This document shows, one piece after another, positions 14,922 through 25,363 of a stretch of DNA of 64,000 bases. Position numbers and translations under genes: made by a program. The stretch is from Citreimonas salinaria (GTDB lineage: Bacteria > Pseudomonadota > Alphaproteobacteria > Rhodobacterales > Rhodobacteraceae), in the NCBI RefSeq assembly GCF_900107235.1, contig NZ_FNPF01000002.1, positions 1 to 64,000 on the forward strand. The letters are read 5' to 3'. Below the pieces are notes generated by a model that saw only the letters and a list, made by a program, of their open reading frames with translations, made no database searches and was not told the DNA's origin. Position 1 is the stretch's first letter. Each line of letters opens with the position of its first letter.

Positions 14922-15401
14922 GTGCGATATCTTGTGCTGGCCACGTCGCTGCTATGCACGGCCTGTGTGCCCGTGCCCGTCACCATCACGTACGGCGAAC
15001 CGCCGGAGCCGATCCAGACCGTCAGCCGCAACGCGCCGGTCGAGACGACGGCGCTGAACGCCTACCGGACCGAGGCGGGCGTTCACCCCGTGGTGCAGTC
15101 CGAGGTGCTGAACCGGGTCGCGCAGGCCCACGCGCTGGACATGGCGCGGAACAACTTCTTCGCGCATCGCGGCTCGGACGGCAGCCGGATCGGGCAGCGG
15201 GCCGAGCGCGCAGGCTTCAACTACTGCTCGATCGCCGAAAACCTCGCCATGGGGCAGACTTCGTTGGCGCAGACATTGGCCAGCTGGCGCGTCTCGCCCG
15301 GGCACTACCGCAACATGATCTCGCCCAAGCACACGCGCTACGGCCTCGCGCGGGCCGAGGGCGACATCTGGGTACTGGTTCTGGGCCGGCGCGGTTGCTA
15401 G
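14922..15401 (+). CDS. CAP/SCP-domain lipoprotein-like protein
   Basis: This 159-residue secreted protein has a short signal (VRYLVLATSLLCTAC) ending in a lipobox-like cysteine, followed by a CAP domain. The domain has ALNAYRTEAGVHPVVQSEVLNRVAQAHALDMARNNFFAHRGSDGS, GFNYCSIAENLAMG and SPGHYRNMISPKHTRYGLA. The His and Glu residues of the CAP cavity are kept. The GTG at 14922 has AAGGAG 8 bases upstream and begins the signal peptide; the upstream ATG lacks both features. The function is unknown. Confidence 0.7.
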   Translation: MRYLVLATSLLCTACVPVPVTITYGEPPEPIQTVSRNAPVETTALNAYRTEAGVHPVVQSEVLNRVAQAHALDMARNNFFAHRGSDGSRIGQRAERAGFNYCSIAENLAMGQTSLAQTLASWRVSPGHYRNMISPKHTRYGLARAEGDIWVLVLGRRGC

Positions 15402-15404
15402 GCC

Positions 15405-16697
15405 TCATCCCTTCAGGCGGCGGCCCAGGACCCAGGTGCCGGCGACGGCGCGGTCGTCGCCCAGCATGATCGTCGGGAACAGCGCCTCCCAGATATCCTC
15501 GGCGCGCGCGGTCGCCTGCGCGATCGCGGGGGTCGAGGCGAGGTCGAGCACGACGAAATCCGCCTCGCGCCCCGGTTCGAGCCCGCCGACGCGGTCGGCC
15601 ATGTGCATCGTCCGCGCCGAGCCTTCGGTCGCCAGCCACAGCAATTGCGCGGGGTGGGGCGGCGTGCCGCGCAGCTGCCCGATCTCGTAGGCCGCCGCCA
15701 TCGTCCGCAGCATCGAGAAGGACGAGCCGCCCCCGGTATCGGTCGCCAGCCCGATCCGCTGGCCCTCGGCCGTCAGCCCCGCCAGGTCGAACAGCCCCGA
15801 GCCGATGAAGGTGTTCGAGGTCGGGCAATGGACCAGCGCGGCGCCGGCCTCGCGCAGGCGGTCACGCTCGCGCGGCTCGAGGTGGATGGCGTGGCCGTAG
15901 AGGCCGCGTTCCCCCAGCAGGCCGAAGCGCTCGTAGGTGTCGAGGTAGTCGCGCGCCTCGGGGAACAGCGACTTGACCCAGGCGATCTCGTCCGTCTGTT
16001 CCGAAAGGTGGGTCTGCATCAGGCAGCCGGGGTTCTCGGCCCACAGCGCGCCCATCGCCTCGAGCTGTTCGGGCGTCGAGGTGGGCGAGAAGCGCGGCGT
16101 GATGACGTAGTCGGCGCGCCCGCGTCCGTGCCACCGCGCCAGCAGCGCCGCCGAATCGTCGTAGGCCGATCGCGCGGTGTCGCGCAGGCCCTCGGGAGCG
16201 TTGCGGTCCATGCAGGTCTTGCCGGCGGCCACGCGCATGCCGCGCGCCTCGGCGGCGGCGAAGAACGCGTCGACCGAGGCGGGGTGGATCGTGCAGAAGC
16301 TGCAGACCGTGGTGGTGCCGTGCTCGATCAGCAGGTCGAGATAGCGCGCGGCCACGTCGGCGGCGTAGGCCGGATCGGCAAAGCGCATCTCCTCGGGGAA
16401 GGTGTAGGTCTCCAGCCAGTCGATCAGCCGCTTGCCCCAGCTGGCGATGATGCCGGTCTGCGGGTAATGCGCGTGCGCGTCGACGAACCCGGGCAGGATC
16501 AGCCCCGCGCCGTGATGCTCGACGCGGGCACCCGGATGCTCGGCGCGCAGCGTATCGGCGGGCCCCGCCGCGACGATGTGGCCATCGCGGACGGCGATGG
16601 CGCCGTGGCGCTCGTGGCGCGCGGCGGACGGGCCGTCGCGCAGCGCGTCGCCGTCGAACCGGATCGTCTGGCCCAGGTGCAGGATGGTTTCGGTCAA
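15405..16697 (-). CDS. guaD: guanine deaminase
   Basis: This 430-residue amidohydrolase converts guanine to xanthine. Zinc-site motifs are GFVDAHAHYPQTGIIASWG (HxH), MQTHLSEQTDEIAW, GLYGHAIHLEP and LATDTGGGSSFSML. The start is taken as the TTG at 16697, preceded by GGAGAGAG, giving MTETILHLGQTIRFDG and the usual family length. The longer frame to 16751 has no ribosome-binding site. Confidence 0.88.
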   Translation of the reverse strand: MTETILHLGQTIRFDGDALRDGPSAARHERHGAIAVRDGHIVAAGPADTLRAEHPGARVEHHGAGLILPGFVDAHAHYPQTGIIASWGKRLIDWLETYTFPEEMRFADPAYAADVAARYLDLLIEHGTTTVCSFCTIHPASVDAFFAAAEARGMRVAAGKTCMDRNAPEGLRDTARSAYDDSAALLARWHGRGRADYVITPRFSPTSTPEQLEAMGALWAENPGCLMQTHLSEQTDEIAWVKSLFPEARDYLDTYERFGLLGERGLYGHAIHLEPRERDRLREAGAALVHCPTSNTFIGSGLFDLAGLTAEGQRIGLATDTGGGSSFSMLRTMAAAYEIGQLRGTPPHPAQLLWLATEGSARTMHMADRVGGLEPGREADFVVLDLASTPAIAQATARAEDIWEALFPTIMLGDDRAVAGTWVLGRRLKG

Positions 16698-16833
16698 GAG
16701 CTCTCTCCGGTTCGGACGCGTCACATTAGGCGCGTGCACCGCGGGCCACAACGCCCCGGCGAATGTGGTTTTACCTCGCGCCGCACTGCCCTAGAATCCC
16801 GCGGAGGCAGCGGCAAGCAGATGGAGGGCGGTG

Positions 16834-18225
16834 ATGCTGGAAGAGCCGGAAGTACTGGCGCCCGATCCCGATCCCGACGACGCCTACGCGCTTGACATCA
16901 AGTCCGTGCAGCAGGTCCGGCAGGCGGTCGAGGAGGGCGACCGCGAACAGCTGATCGCGCTGATGGAGCCGTTGCATCCGGCTGACATCGCCGACCTTCT
17001 CGAACAGATCGAGCCCGGCGACCGCCGGCGCTTCGTCGCACTGTACGGCCGCGAGTTCGACGGCGACATCCTGTCCGAGCTCGACGAGACGATCCGCGAG
17101 GAAATGATCGGCCTGCTCAGCCCGCAGGTTCTGGCCGAGGCGGTGCGCGATCTCGACAGCGACGACGTGGTCGACCTTCTGGAAGACCTCGACCCCGAGC
17201 AGCGCGACGCGATCCTGGGCGCGCTCGGCGCCAGCGACCGCGCGGCGGTGCAGCAATCGCTGACCTACCCGGAATACTCGGCCGGTCGCCTGATGCAGCG
17301 CGAGGTCGTCATGGCTCCCGAGCACTGGACCGTGGGCGAGGCGATCGACTACCTGCGCGCCAGCGACGACCTGCCCGAACAGTTCTACCACATCTTCCTG
17401 GTCGACCCGAAGCTGCGCCCGGTAGGCAAGGTCGCACTCGGCAAGCTCATGGGGTCCAGCCGCGCCGTCGCACTGCGCACCATCGCCTCGGACGATTTCC
17501 GCATCATCCCCGTCCTGCAGGACGAGGGCGACGTGGCCTACGCGTTCAACCAGTACCACCTGATCTCGGCCCCCGTGGTGGACGAGACCGAGCGTCTGGT
17601 CGGCGTCATCACCATCGACGACGCGATGGCCGTGCTGGAGGAAGAGAACGAGGAGGACATCCTGCGCCTGGCCGGCGTCAGCGAAGAGGCGAGCCTGTCG
17701 GACACCGTGCTGGAAACGCTGCGCGGCCGGGCGACCTGGCTTTTCGTGAACCTGCTGACGGCGATCTTCGCGTCCTTCGTCATCAGCCTGTTCTCGGACA
17801 CGATCGACAGCATGGTGGCACTTGCGGTGCTGATGCCGATCGTCGCGTCGATGGGCGGCAATGCCGGCACGCAGACCATGACCGTGGCCGTGCGCTCGAT
17901 CGCGACCCGCGACCTGACCGGCAGCAACGCGCTGCGCATCGTGCGGCGCGAGATCGTCGTGGGCGCACTGAACGGGGCCTTGTTCGGCTTCATCATGGCG
18001 CTGGTGGCGGGGGTCTGGTTCGGCGTGCCGATGCTGGCGGTCGTGATCGGAAGCGCCATGCTTCTGACCCAGATCGCGGCGGCCTTCGGCGGAATCGCGA
18101 TCCCGCTGATCCTCGAACGCCTCAAGATCGACCCGGCGCTGGCATCGGGGCCCTTCGTGACCACGGTCACGGACGTGGTGGGCTTCTTCGCCTTCCTCGG
18201 GCTGGCGGCGGCGGTGCTGCTGTAG
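16834..18225 (+). CDS. mgtE: magnesium transporter MgtE
   Basis: This 463-residue magnesium channel has an N-terminal helical MgtE_N domain (about 25-125, LHPADIADLLEQI, LDSDDVVDLLEDLD), two CBS domains (about 130-260) that sense cytosolic magnesium, and five membrane spans (about 285-463). The pore region MPIVASMGGNAGTQTM is present. The ATG at 16834 sits 5 bases after GGAGGG. The TAG stop is directly followed by the start of the 5-formyltetrahydrofolate cyclo-ligase gene. Confidence 0.93.
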   Translation: MLEEPEVLAPDPDPDDAYALDIKSVQQVRQAVEEGDREQLIALMEPLHPADIADLLEQIEPGDRRRFVALYGREFDGDILSELDETIREEMIGLLSPQVLAEAVRDLDSDDVVDLLEDLDPEQRDAILGALGASDRAAVQQSLTYPEYSAGRLMQREVVMAPEHWTVGEAIDYLRASDDLPEQFYHIFLVDPKLRPVGKVALGKLMGSSRAVALRTIASDDFRIIPVLQDEGDVAYAFNQYHLISAPVVDETERLVGVITIDDAMAVLEEENEEDILRLAGVSEEASLSDTVLETLRGRATWLFVNLLTAIFASFVISLFSDTIDSMVALAVLMPIVASMGGNAGTQTMTVAVRSIATRDLTGSNALRIVRREIVVGALNGALFGFIMALVAGVWFGVPMLAVVIGSAMLLTQIAAAFGGIAIPLILERLKIDPALASGPFVTTVTDVVGFFAFLGLAAAVLL

Positions 18226-18801
18226 ATGTCTATAGAGGATCGCAAGTCCGCGGCGCGCAAGGCCGCGCTGGCGCGCCGCAAGGCGGCGTTCGAGTCGGCG
18301 CCGCCCGATGCGTGGGCCGTGCTCGACCAGGTGCTGGCGCGGCACCGCGGCGCCTGCGTGTCCGGTTTCCTGCCGATCCGGACCGAGATCGACCCGCGCC
18401 CCGCGATGGCCAAGGCCGCGCGCCACGGCCCGGTCTGCGTGCCGGTGATCGAGGGGCCCGGCCTGCCGCTGCGCTTCGCGCGCTGGACGCCCGACGCGAC
18501 GCTCGTGCCGGGCCCGTTCGGCGCCGCGACCCCGGCCGAGCCGGAGTTCCTGGAGCCCCGCGTGCTGATCGTGCCGCTGCTGGCCTTCGACCGCGCGGGC
18601 AACCGGCTGGGCTATGGCGGCGGCTACTACGACCGGACGCTGGCGGCCCTACGGGCGCGCGGGTCGCGCACCGCCATCGGCTTCGCCTTCGCCGCGCAGG
18701 AGGCAGAGGGCCTGCCGCTGGAGCCGACCGACCAGCCGCTGGACCTGATCGTGACCGAGGCCGAGATCATCTCGCCCGAGGCTTTCGCTTCGTCGTCGTG
18801 A
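18226..18801 (+). CDS. 5-formyltetrahydrofolate cyclo-ligase
   Basis: This 191-residue enzyme converts 5-formyl-THF to 5,10-methenyl-THF with ATP. Family motifs are the basic N-terminus (RKAALARRKAAF), SGFLPIRTEIDPRPAM, and the ATP/Mg loop GNRLGYGGGYYDRTLA. It starts on the base after the mgtE stop, so it probably depends on coupled translation. Confidence 0.9.
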   Translation: MSIEDRKSAARKAALARRKAAFESAPPDAWAVLDQVLARHRGACVSGFLPIRTEIDPRPAMAKAARHGPVCVPVIEGPGLPLRFARWTPDATLVPGPFGAATPAEPEFLEPRVLIVPLLAFDRAGNRLGYGGGYYDRTLAALRARGSRTAIGFAFAAQEAEGLPLEPTDQPLDLIVTEAEIISPEAFASSS

Positions 18802-18867
18802 TGGATTGTTGACGGCACGCCCGGCCGGGCGCACCGTGGGCGGCAGATTCCTGGGAAAGCCACCGCC

Positions 18868-19389
18868 GTGCCTCTTCGCCTCATCGCCGCTTTCGCGCTT
18901 CTGATGTCACTCGCCGCCTGCGCCTCGCTCAGCGAGAAGGAGTGCCTGGCGGGCAACTGGGAAGAGATTGGCCAGCGGGACGGCCGGGCCGGCCGCACCG
19001 CCGATTTCATCGTCAATCACGCCAAGGCCTGCGCCGACACCGGCGTGACCCCCGACCGCGCCGCGTGGGAGCGCGGGCGCCAGGCGGGTCTGACCGCCTA
19101 TTGCACGCCGCTCAACGCCTACGAGGTCGGCCGGTCGGGCGCGCGGCTGTCGCCGGTCTGCCCCGCGGCGCGACTGCCCGTCCTCGAGCAGGCGAACGCC
19201 AGGGGGCGCCGCTATCACCACCTGACCGAGGAGATCCGCGACCTTCGGCGCGAGGCGGACGACATCCGTGCGCGCATCGTCGCAGCCGACGACCCGGCGA
19301 CGCGCGGTGCCCTGCTGTCGCGGCTGAACCTGCTCGATCTGCGCCGCCACATGCTCGAGACGCGGCGCAACGCGGTGGCGCGGTTCTGA
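18868..19389 (+). CDS. DUF2799-type lipoprotein
   Basis: This 173-residue protein starts with GTG. The signal peptide ends in the lipobox LAAC (cysteine at about residue 18), then CLAGNWEEIGQRDGRAGRTADFIVNHAKAC, typical of DUF2799. A helical C-terminal half follows. It is likely anchored to the inner leaflet of the outer membrane; function unknown. Confidence 0.7.
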   Translation: MPLRLIAAFALLMSLAACASLSEKECLAGNWEEIGQRDGRAGRTADFIVNHAKACADTGVTPDRAAWERGRQAGLTAYCTPLNAYEVGRSGARLSPVCPAARLPVLEQANARGRRYHHLTEEIRDLRREADDIRARIVAADDPATRGALLSRLNLLDLRRHMLETRRNAVARF

Positions 19390-19458
19390 CGGGCGGCCGG
19401 GCGAAACCCGGAAGCGGGAGCGACATGGCGGCTTGATCCGGCCTCTGTTGACGCCTTC

Positions 19459-20208
19459 GTGCCGATCTGCTTTTGCAATTCCGTTACTATCGAACTCGTC
19501 CTGCCTGTTGTCGGGGTTCCCGGAATGGCCCTTCCAGACTACCCTCCCGTGCAAGCGAGGACCCTGTCGCGCACGCTCGCGGCACGCGTTCCGCACAAGG
19601 CGCTGAGGGATCGGTGGAACCGGTTGCGCTTCGGGCCCGGCGCGCCTCTGAGCGACGAATGCATCTTCGTCTCTCCCCTCGACGTGCGGCATGTCTACCA
19701 GTCCGACGGTTCCGCAGCGCCCTCTTACCAACGCAGACACAGCGGTCTGGTCGTCGGCGGCGACTGGGACCAGTCGCGCAAGCCGCTTCCCGAAACGCGT
19801 GCCGCGCGCGTCATCCACGATCGTTTCGTGCGCGGGATGAGCTGGGCGGAAACGGGGATCGTGGACTACCATCTCGCCATCATCGCGCAGAAGGGCGTAT
19901 CCGAGGGGTTGCGCACGTCGCAGGACATCTTCGCCCGGTACGAAGCCCTTGACCGCGTCTACGAGGAAGCCCTCCGCACCGGACGGCTTCGCGCGCGTCA
20001 AGAACTGCCAGAACGCTTCCGGCGGGAGCACGGTGGCATCTTCTTTCATATCGCGCGGGACGGCGAACCTCTCCGCTCGGGCGGCGGCAGGCATCGTTTC
20101 GCGATCGCGCGCCTCCTCGGGCTTGCCACCGTGCCGGCGCAACTGGGCGTCATCCACCTCGACGCCGTGCGCGCCGGGCATCTGGAGCGTCTGCGCGACC
20201 CCGGTTGA
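19459..20208 (+). CDS. hypothetical protein with ParB/sulfiredoxin-like end motif
   Basis: Translated from the GTG at 19459 it has 249 residues; the ATG at 19525 (MALPDYPP) may be the real start. It has no membrane span. Recognisable stretches are FVSPLDVRHVY, GLVVGGDWDQSRKPLPETRAARVIHDRFVRGMSW and near the end GGGRHRFAIARLLGLATVPAQLGVIH. The last resembles the nucleotide-binding box of ParB/Srx-like domains. I recall similar proteins near surface-polysaccharide genes, and a glycosyltransferase is two genes away. Codon use is less biased to GC-ending codons than in neighbours, suggesting transfer. Function unknown. Confidence 0.55.
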   Translation: MPICFCNSVTIELVLPVVGVPGMALPDYPPVQARTLSRTLAARVPHKALRDRWNRLRFGPGAPLSDECIFVSPLDVRHVYQSDGSAAPSYQRRHSGLVVGGDWDQSRKPLPETRAARVIHDRFVRGMSWAETGIVDYHLAIIAQKGVSEGLRTSQDIFARYEALDRVYEEALRTGRLRARQELPERFRREHGGIFFHIARDGEPLRSGGGRHRFAIARLLGLATVPAQLGVIHLDAVRAGHLERLRDPG

Positions 20209-20392
20209 CCGAATACGGGCCTGCCGCACGGTCAGGGCGTGGGGGGGCGGGACGGCGCGGCATGTGCCGGGCGGCCGGCCTCGGGTCGGGCGCCACGTCG
20301 TCTGCGCGTCCCGCGGATCTCGCCGGATGCGGCGGCGCAACCGAAAAGCACGAACCGGGCGGCCAGGGGCGAGGCAGCGCCCCCAGTTGCCG

Positions 20393-21658
<1,266 letters not shown>

Positions 21659-21716
21659 GGACCGCGCCTCCGTTGCTTGGCCCGCCTCATAGCCAGCGCG
21701 CGCGGGCAAGGGAAGG

Positions 21717-23021
21717 TCAGTATCCCAGGCCTTGCAATGGAGCGCCCGAAAGCACCGCTTCGTAGATGTCGCGGGTGCGGGCGGCCTTGGCGTCCCAGAT
21801 GAACCCGTCTTCGGCGAAGCGGCGTGCCGTCTCCGCGCGCGCTGCCATGCCGGCGCGGTCGTCGGCGGCGTCCAGCATCGCTTGGGCGAAGCCGTCGACC
21901 AGCGTGTCCAGCGGCGCCATCGGCACCGTGATGCCGCGACCCTGATCGGCCAGCCAACCGGGCGCGCCGTAATCGGTGACGATGCTGTCCATGCCGCTGG
22001 CCATCGCCTCGATCACCACGCCCGCGCCCAGTTCGCGGATCGAGGGAAAGACGAAGGCATCGCAGTTGCGCATCCAGTTCGCCACGCCCGCCTGATCGGT
22101 GCGGCCGTGCAGGGTGACGCAATCCTGAAGCCCGTGCTCGGCGATCAGCGCCTCGATCCGCGGGCGTTCGGGGCCGTCGCCGAGGATTACGAGCCTGTGC
22201 GCCCGCAGGGCAGGGTGGCGGGCGAACGCCAGCACCGGAAGCTCGGGCAGCTTGTAGGGCACGAGGCGTCCTGCGAACAGGAATCGCAGCCGGCCCTGCG
22301 GGTCGCGCGCCCCGGCCGGCGCGGCGCCGCCGGCGTGGAACAGGTCGGCGTCGAAGCCGATCTCGGGGAAGGGCACGATCCGCGCATCCTCGACCCAGGC
22401 AAGGTCTGTGCGGGTGTGCTCGAACGCGCACAGCACGGCCGCCGCGCTGTCGTAGGTCGAGCGGGCATAGGGCAGCACGCGGTAGAGGCCGCGCAGCGCG
22501 CGCAGGCGCTCGCGCTCGCGCGCCTGTTCGGCGGCGAAGGCGCGGGGCCAGTCGAGATTGCCGTTGAGCGGCCCCAGCACGAAGGGCACCGGCAGGCGCC
22601 GCGCGATCCAGCTGGGCATGGTCGGCGTCATCGGCGTCATCCGGTGGACAAGGTCGAACCGGCCCGCGTGCAGGGCGGCGCGGAAATGCTGCCAGGCCGC
22701 ACGCTCGAAGGCGAGGTAGGGCAGGTAGCCCATCGCCATCGAGGTCGACCAAGCCACCTGATCGCCGCCGCGCAGGCGCGTGGCCAGCCGGTGCATCGGC
22801 GCCGCGATCCACTCATTGTCGAGGTAGACCACCTCCATCGGCGGGCCCGCCGCCTCGACGTTCGGGCGGTTGCGCACATGCGTGGCGACGGTGACGTCGC
22901 AGACGCGCGACAACGCGCGGGCGTACTTGTAGCCCACGACCGGCAGCGACGGCCATTCGGGGTTGAAATCGTCCGCCAGCAGCAGCACCCGCGGCCGCCT
23001 GTCGACTGTCCCTGCCTGCAC
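21717..23021 (-). CDS. GT4-family glycosyltransferase
   Basis: This 434-residue GT-B-fold glycosyltransferase has an N-terminal acceptor domain (RPRVLLLADDFNPEW, FDLVHRMTPMTPTMPSWI, PFVLGPLNGNLDWP). The C-terminal nucleotide-sugar domain has LRFLFAGRLVPYKLPELPVLAFA, RLVILGDGPERPRIEALI and the E-x7-E type ELGAGVVIEAMASGMDSIVTDYG. The GTG at 23021 is preceded by AAGGAGG. The frame continues upstream only as antisense to xseA. The acceptor is unknown; export to a surface glycan is plausible. It is adjacent to and co-directional with purD. Confidence 0.82.
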   Translation of the reverse strand: MQAGTVDRRPRVLLLADDFNPEWPSLPVVGYKYARALSRVCDVTVATHVRNRPNVEAAGPPMEVVYLDNEWIAAPMHRLATRLRGGDQVAWSTSMAMGYLPYLAFERAAWQHFRAALHAGRFDLVHRMTPMTPTMPSWIARRLPVPFVLGPLNGNLDWPRAFAAEQARERERLRALRGLYRVLPYARSTYDSAAAVLCAFEHTRTDLAWVEDARIVPFPEIGFDADLFHAGGAAPAGARDPQGRLRFLFAGRLVPYKLPELPVLAFARHPALRAHRLVILGDGPERPRIEALIAEHGLQDCVTLHGRTDQAGVANWMRNCDAFVFPSIRELGAGVVIEAMASGMDSIVTDYGAPGWLADQGRGITVPMAPLDTLVDGFAQAMLDAADDRAGMAARAETARRFAEDGFIWDAKAARTRDIYEAVLSGAPLQGLGY

Positions 23022-23144
23022 GCCCGCGCCTCCTTGCCCGTGCCCCGTGATTAGGCCGCGTGCGGCGCCCTTGTCCACGCCGGGTGCTTTCGGCCCGTCG
23101 CTTGGTTCGCTAGTGTGGCGCAAAACGGGCAGGGAGTGCGGGCG

Positions 23145-24683
23145 ATGGACCTGATCGACGACGCGGGCGCGGGCAACACGCCGGAATTTTCGGTCTCGGA
23201 ACTGTCCGGCGCCGTCAAGCGCATCATCGAGGGCGAATTCGGCCATGTCCGCGTGCGGGCCGAGGTTGGGCGGGTGTCGCGGCCGCGTTCGGGGCACGTG
23301 TACCTCGACCTCAAGGACGACCGCAGCGTGATCTCGGGCGTCATGTGGAAGGGCGTCGCCGCGCGTCAGGAGACGCCGGTCGAGGAGGGCATGGAGGTCA
23401 TCGCCACCGGCCGCCTGACCACCTTCCCCGGCCAGTCGAAATACCAGATCGTCATCGAAGACATCCGCCCCGCCGGCATGGGCGCGCTGATGGCGATGCT
23501 GGAAAAGCGCCGCGCCGCGTTGCAGGCCGAGGGGCTGTTCGACCCCGCGCGCAAGCGCAAGCTGCCCTACCTTCCGGAAGTGATCGGCGTCGTGACCTCG
23601 CCCTCGGGCGCGGTGATCCGCGACATCCTGCACCGGCTGCGCGACCGGTTCCCGCGCAAGGTGCTGATCTGGCCGGTGGCGGTGCAGGGTGCGGCTTGCG
23701 CGCCCGAGGTCGCCCGCGCCATTGAGGGCTTCAATCGCCTGACGCCCGGTGGCGCGCTGCCCCGGCCGGACCTGCTGATCGTCGCCCGCGGCGGCGGCTC
23801 GGTCGAGGATCTGTGGGGCTTCAACGAGGAGATCGTCGTGCGCGCCGCGGCGGCCAGCGCGATCCCGCTGATCTCGGCCGTGGGGCACGAGACGGACACC
23901 ACGCTGATCGACCACGCCGCCGACCGGCGCGCGCCGACGCCCTCGGCCGCGGCCGAGATGGCGGTGCCGGTGCGGCTGGAACTGGCGGCCTGGGTCGGCG
24001 ACGTGCAGGCCCGCATGGCCCGCGCGATGGGCCACCGGGCCGACGCGCGGCGCCAGCGCCTGCGCGACCTGTCGCGCGCGCTGCCGCGGGCGGACGAATT
24101 GCTGCAGAACCCGCGCCAGCGGCTGGACGTGCTGGCCGACCGCCTGCCCGCTGCGCTGTCGCGCGGCGTGGACCGCCGGCGCCTGCGGCTGAGCGAGTGC
24201 GGCACCCTGCGCCCCGGCCTGCTGACCCGCGCCATCGCGTCCGAGCGCGCGCGCCTGAACGACCGCGCGCACCGGCTGTCGCCTTGCCTGTCGCGGCTGA
24301 TCGCGAACCGCCGGCAAGCCTTCGCGCAGCAGGCAGCGCGGCTTCGCCCGCAGGTCTTGGCGCGCGACGTGGCGCAGCACCGGGCCAAGCTGGACGACCT
24401 GTCGCGCTGCCTCGACGAGGCGCAGGCCGCCCGGCTGGCCGAGGCGCGCCGCAAGCTCGACGCGCTGGACCGCCTGCGCGAGACGCTGGGCTACCGCGAG
24501 ACGCTGCGCCGCGGCTACGCGGTGGTGCGCGGCGACGGCGGCGTGGTGACGAACAAGGAAGCGGCCGAGAACGCCACTGCGCTGGAGATCGAGTTCCACG
24601 ACGGCCGGCTGAAGATCGGCGGCAGCGCGCCGAAGCGTGGACCCGCCAAGGCGCCCAAGCCCGAACAGGGTTCGCTGTTCTGA
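23145..24683 (+). CDS. xseA: exodeoxyribonuclease VII large subunit
   Basis: This 512-residue XseA has an N-terminal OB-fold nucleic acid domain (about 12-105, [40 protein letters not shown]). The catalytic part has [39 protein letters not shown] and [29 protein letters not shown] long arginine-rich helical tail follows. XseB is not in the window. The ATG at 23145 follows GGGAG by 10 bases. Confidence 0.95.
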   Translation: MDLIDDAGAGNTPEFSVSELSGAVKRIIEGEFGHVRVRAEVGRVSRPRSGHVYLDLKDDRSVISGVMWKGVAARQETPVEEGMEVIATGRLTTFPGQSKYQIVIEDIRPAGMGALMAMLEKRRAALQAEGLFDPARKRKLPYLPEVIGVVTSPSGAVIRDILHRLRDRFPRKVLIWPVAVQGAACAPEVARAIEGFNRLTPGGALPRPDLLIVARGGGSVEDLWGFNEEIVVRAAAASAIPLISAVGHETDTTLIDHAADRRAPTPSAAAEMAVPVRLELAAWVGDVQARMARAMGHRADARRQRLRDLSRALPRADELLQNPRQRLDVLADRLPAALSRGVDRRRLRLSECGTLRPGLLTRAIASERARLNDRAHRLSPCLSRLIANRRQAFAQQAARLRPQVLARDVAQHRAKLDDLSRCLDEAQAARLAEARRKLDALDRLRETLGYRETLRRGYAVVRGDGGVVTNKEAAENATALEIEFHDGRLKIGGSAPKRGPAKAPKPEQGSLF

Positions 24684-24772
24684 ACACGCGCGGCCCGATG
24701 CGGCCGCGCTTTTCTTTTGCGCGGCACTCGCCTAAGCTTTCGACACTTGCGTCAAGCCCGGGAGGGAAGCCG

Positions 24773-25351
24773 ATGGCCGACACGGAAAAACCGCTTCTGA
24801 TCAAGCGTTACGCCAGCCGCCGGCTCTACAACACCGAGACGTCGGACTACGTCACGCTCGAGGATATCGCCGGCTTCATTCGCGACGGGCGCGAGGTCAA
24901 GATCGTCGACCTGAAGTCGGGCGACGACCTGACCCGCCAGTATCTTCTCCAGATCGTCGCCGAGCATGAAAGCAAGGGCGAATCCGTCCTGCCGATCAAC
25001 GTGCTGACTGATCTCGTGCGCAGCTACACCACCGCGCAGACCAGCATGGTGCCGCAATTCCTGGCCGCCTCGTTCGAGGCGTTCCGCGACAGCCAGAGCA
25101 AGTGGGTCGAGAACATGAGCGCCATCAATCCGATGGCCAAGGTCCCCGGCTTTGACGCGATGCAGGCGCAGCAGGCGGCGTTCCTCAAGGCGATGACCGG
25201 CGGCGGCATGGGCACGGGCATGGGCGCGAACTGGTCCGGTCCGGGCGGCGGCCCCGGCAGCGACGAGGCCGGCGACGACGACGACGACCTGGACGCGATC
25301 AAGCGCCAGCTGCACGAGCTTCAGACGCGCCTGTCGAAGATGAACCGCTAG
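24773..25351 (+). CDS. phaR: polyhydroxyalkanoate synthesis repressor PhaR
   Basis: This 192-residue PhaR senses PHB granules and represses phasin genes. The DNA-binding N-terminus (KRYASRRLYNTETSDYVTLEDIAGFIRDG) and the PHB accumulation domain (LLQIVAEHESKG...VLTDLVRSYT) are clear. The C-terminus has a Gly/Met-rich linker, an acidic DDDDDLD run and a short helix. No pha synthesis or depolymerase gene is near, so it acts in trans. A GGGAGGGAAG ribosome-binding site precedes the ATG. Confidence 0.9.
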   Translation: MADTEKPLLIKRYASRRLYNTETSDYVTLEDIAGFIRDGREVKIVDLKSGDDLTRQYLLQIVAEHESKGESVLPINVLTDLVRSYTTAQTSMVPQFLAASFEAFRDSQSKWVENMSAINPMAKVPGFDAMQAQQAAFLKAMTGGGMGTGMGANWSGPGGGPGSDEAGDDDDDLDAIKRQLHELQTRLSKMNR

Positions 25352-25363
25352 GGCGGCGGCCGC

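Noticed and set aside
16771-18426. 551-residue minus-strand open frame
   Set aside because: It lies opposite mgtE and has His/Asp/Arg-rich shadow composition; mgtE is unmistakable.
21717-24599. Apparent 960-residue minus-strand protein
   Set aside because: Only the part to 23021 is a glycosyltransferase with a ribosome-binding site. The rest is antisense to xseA, which has clear family motifs.
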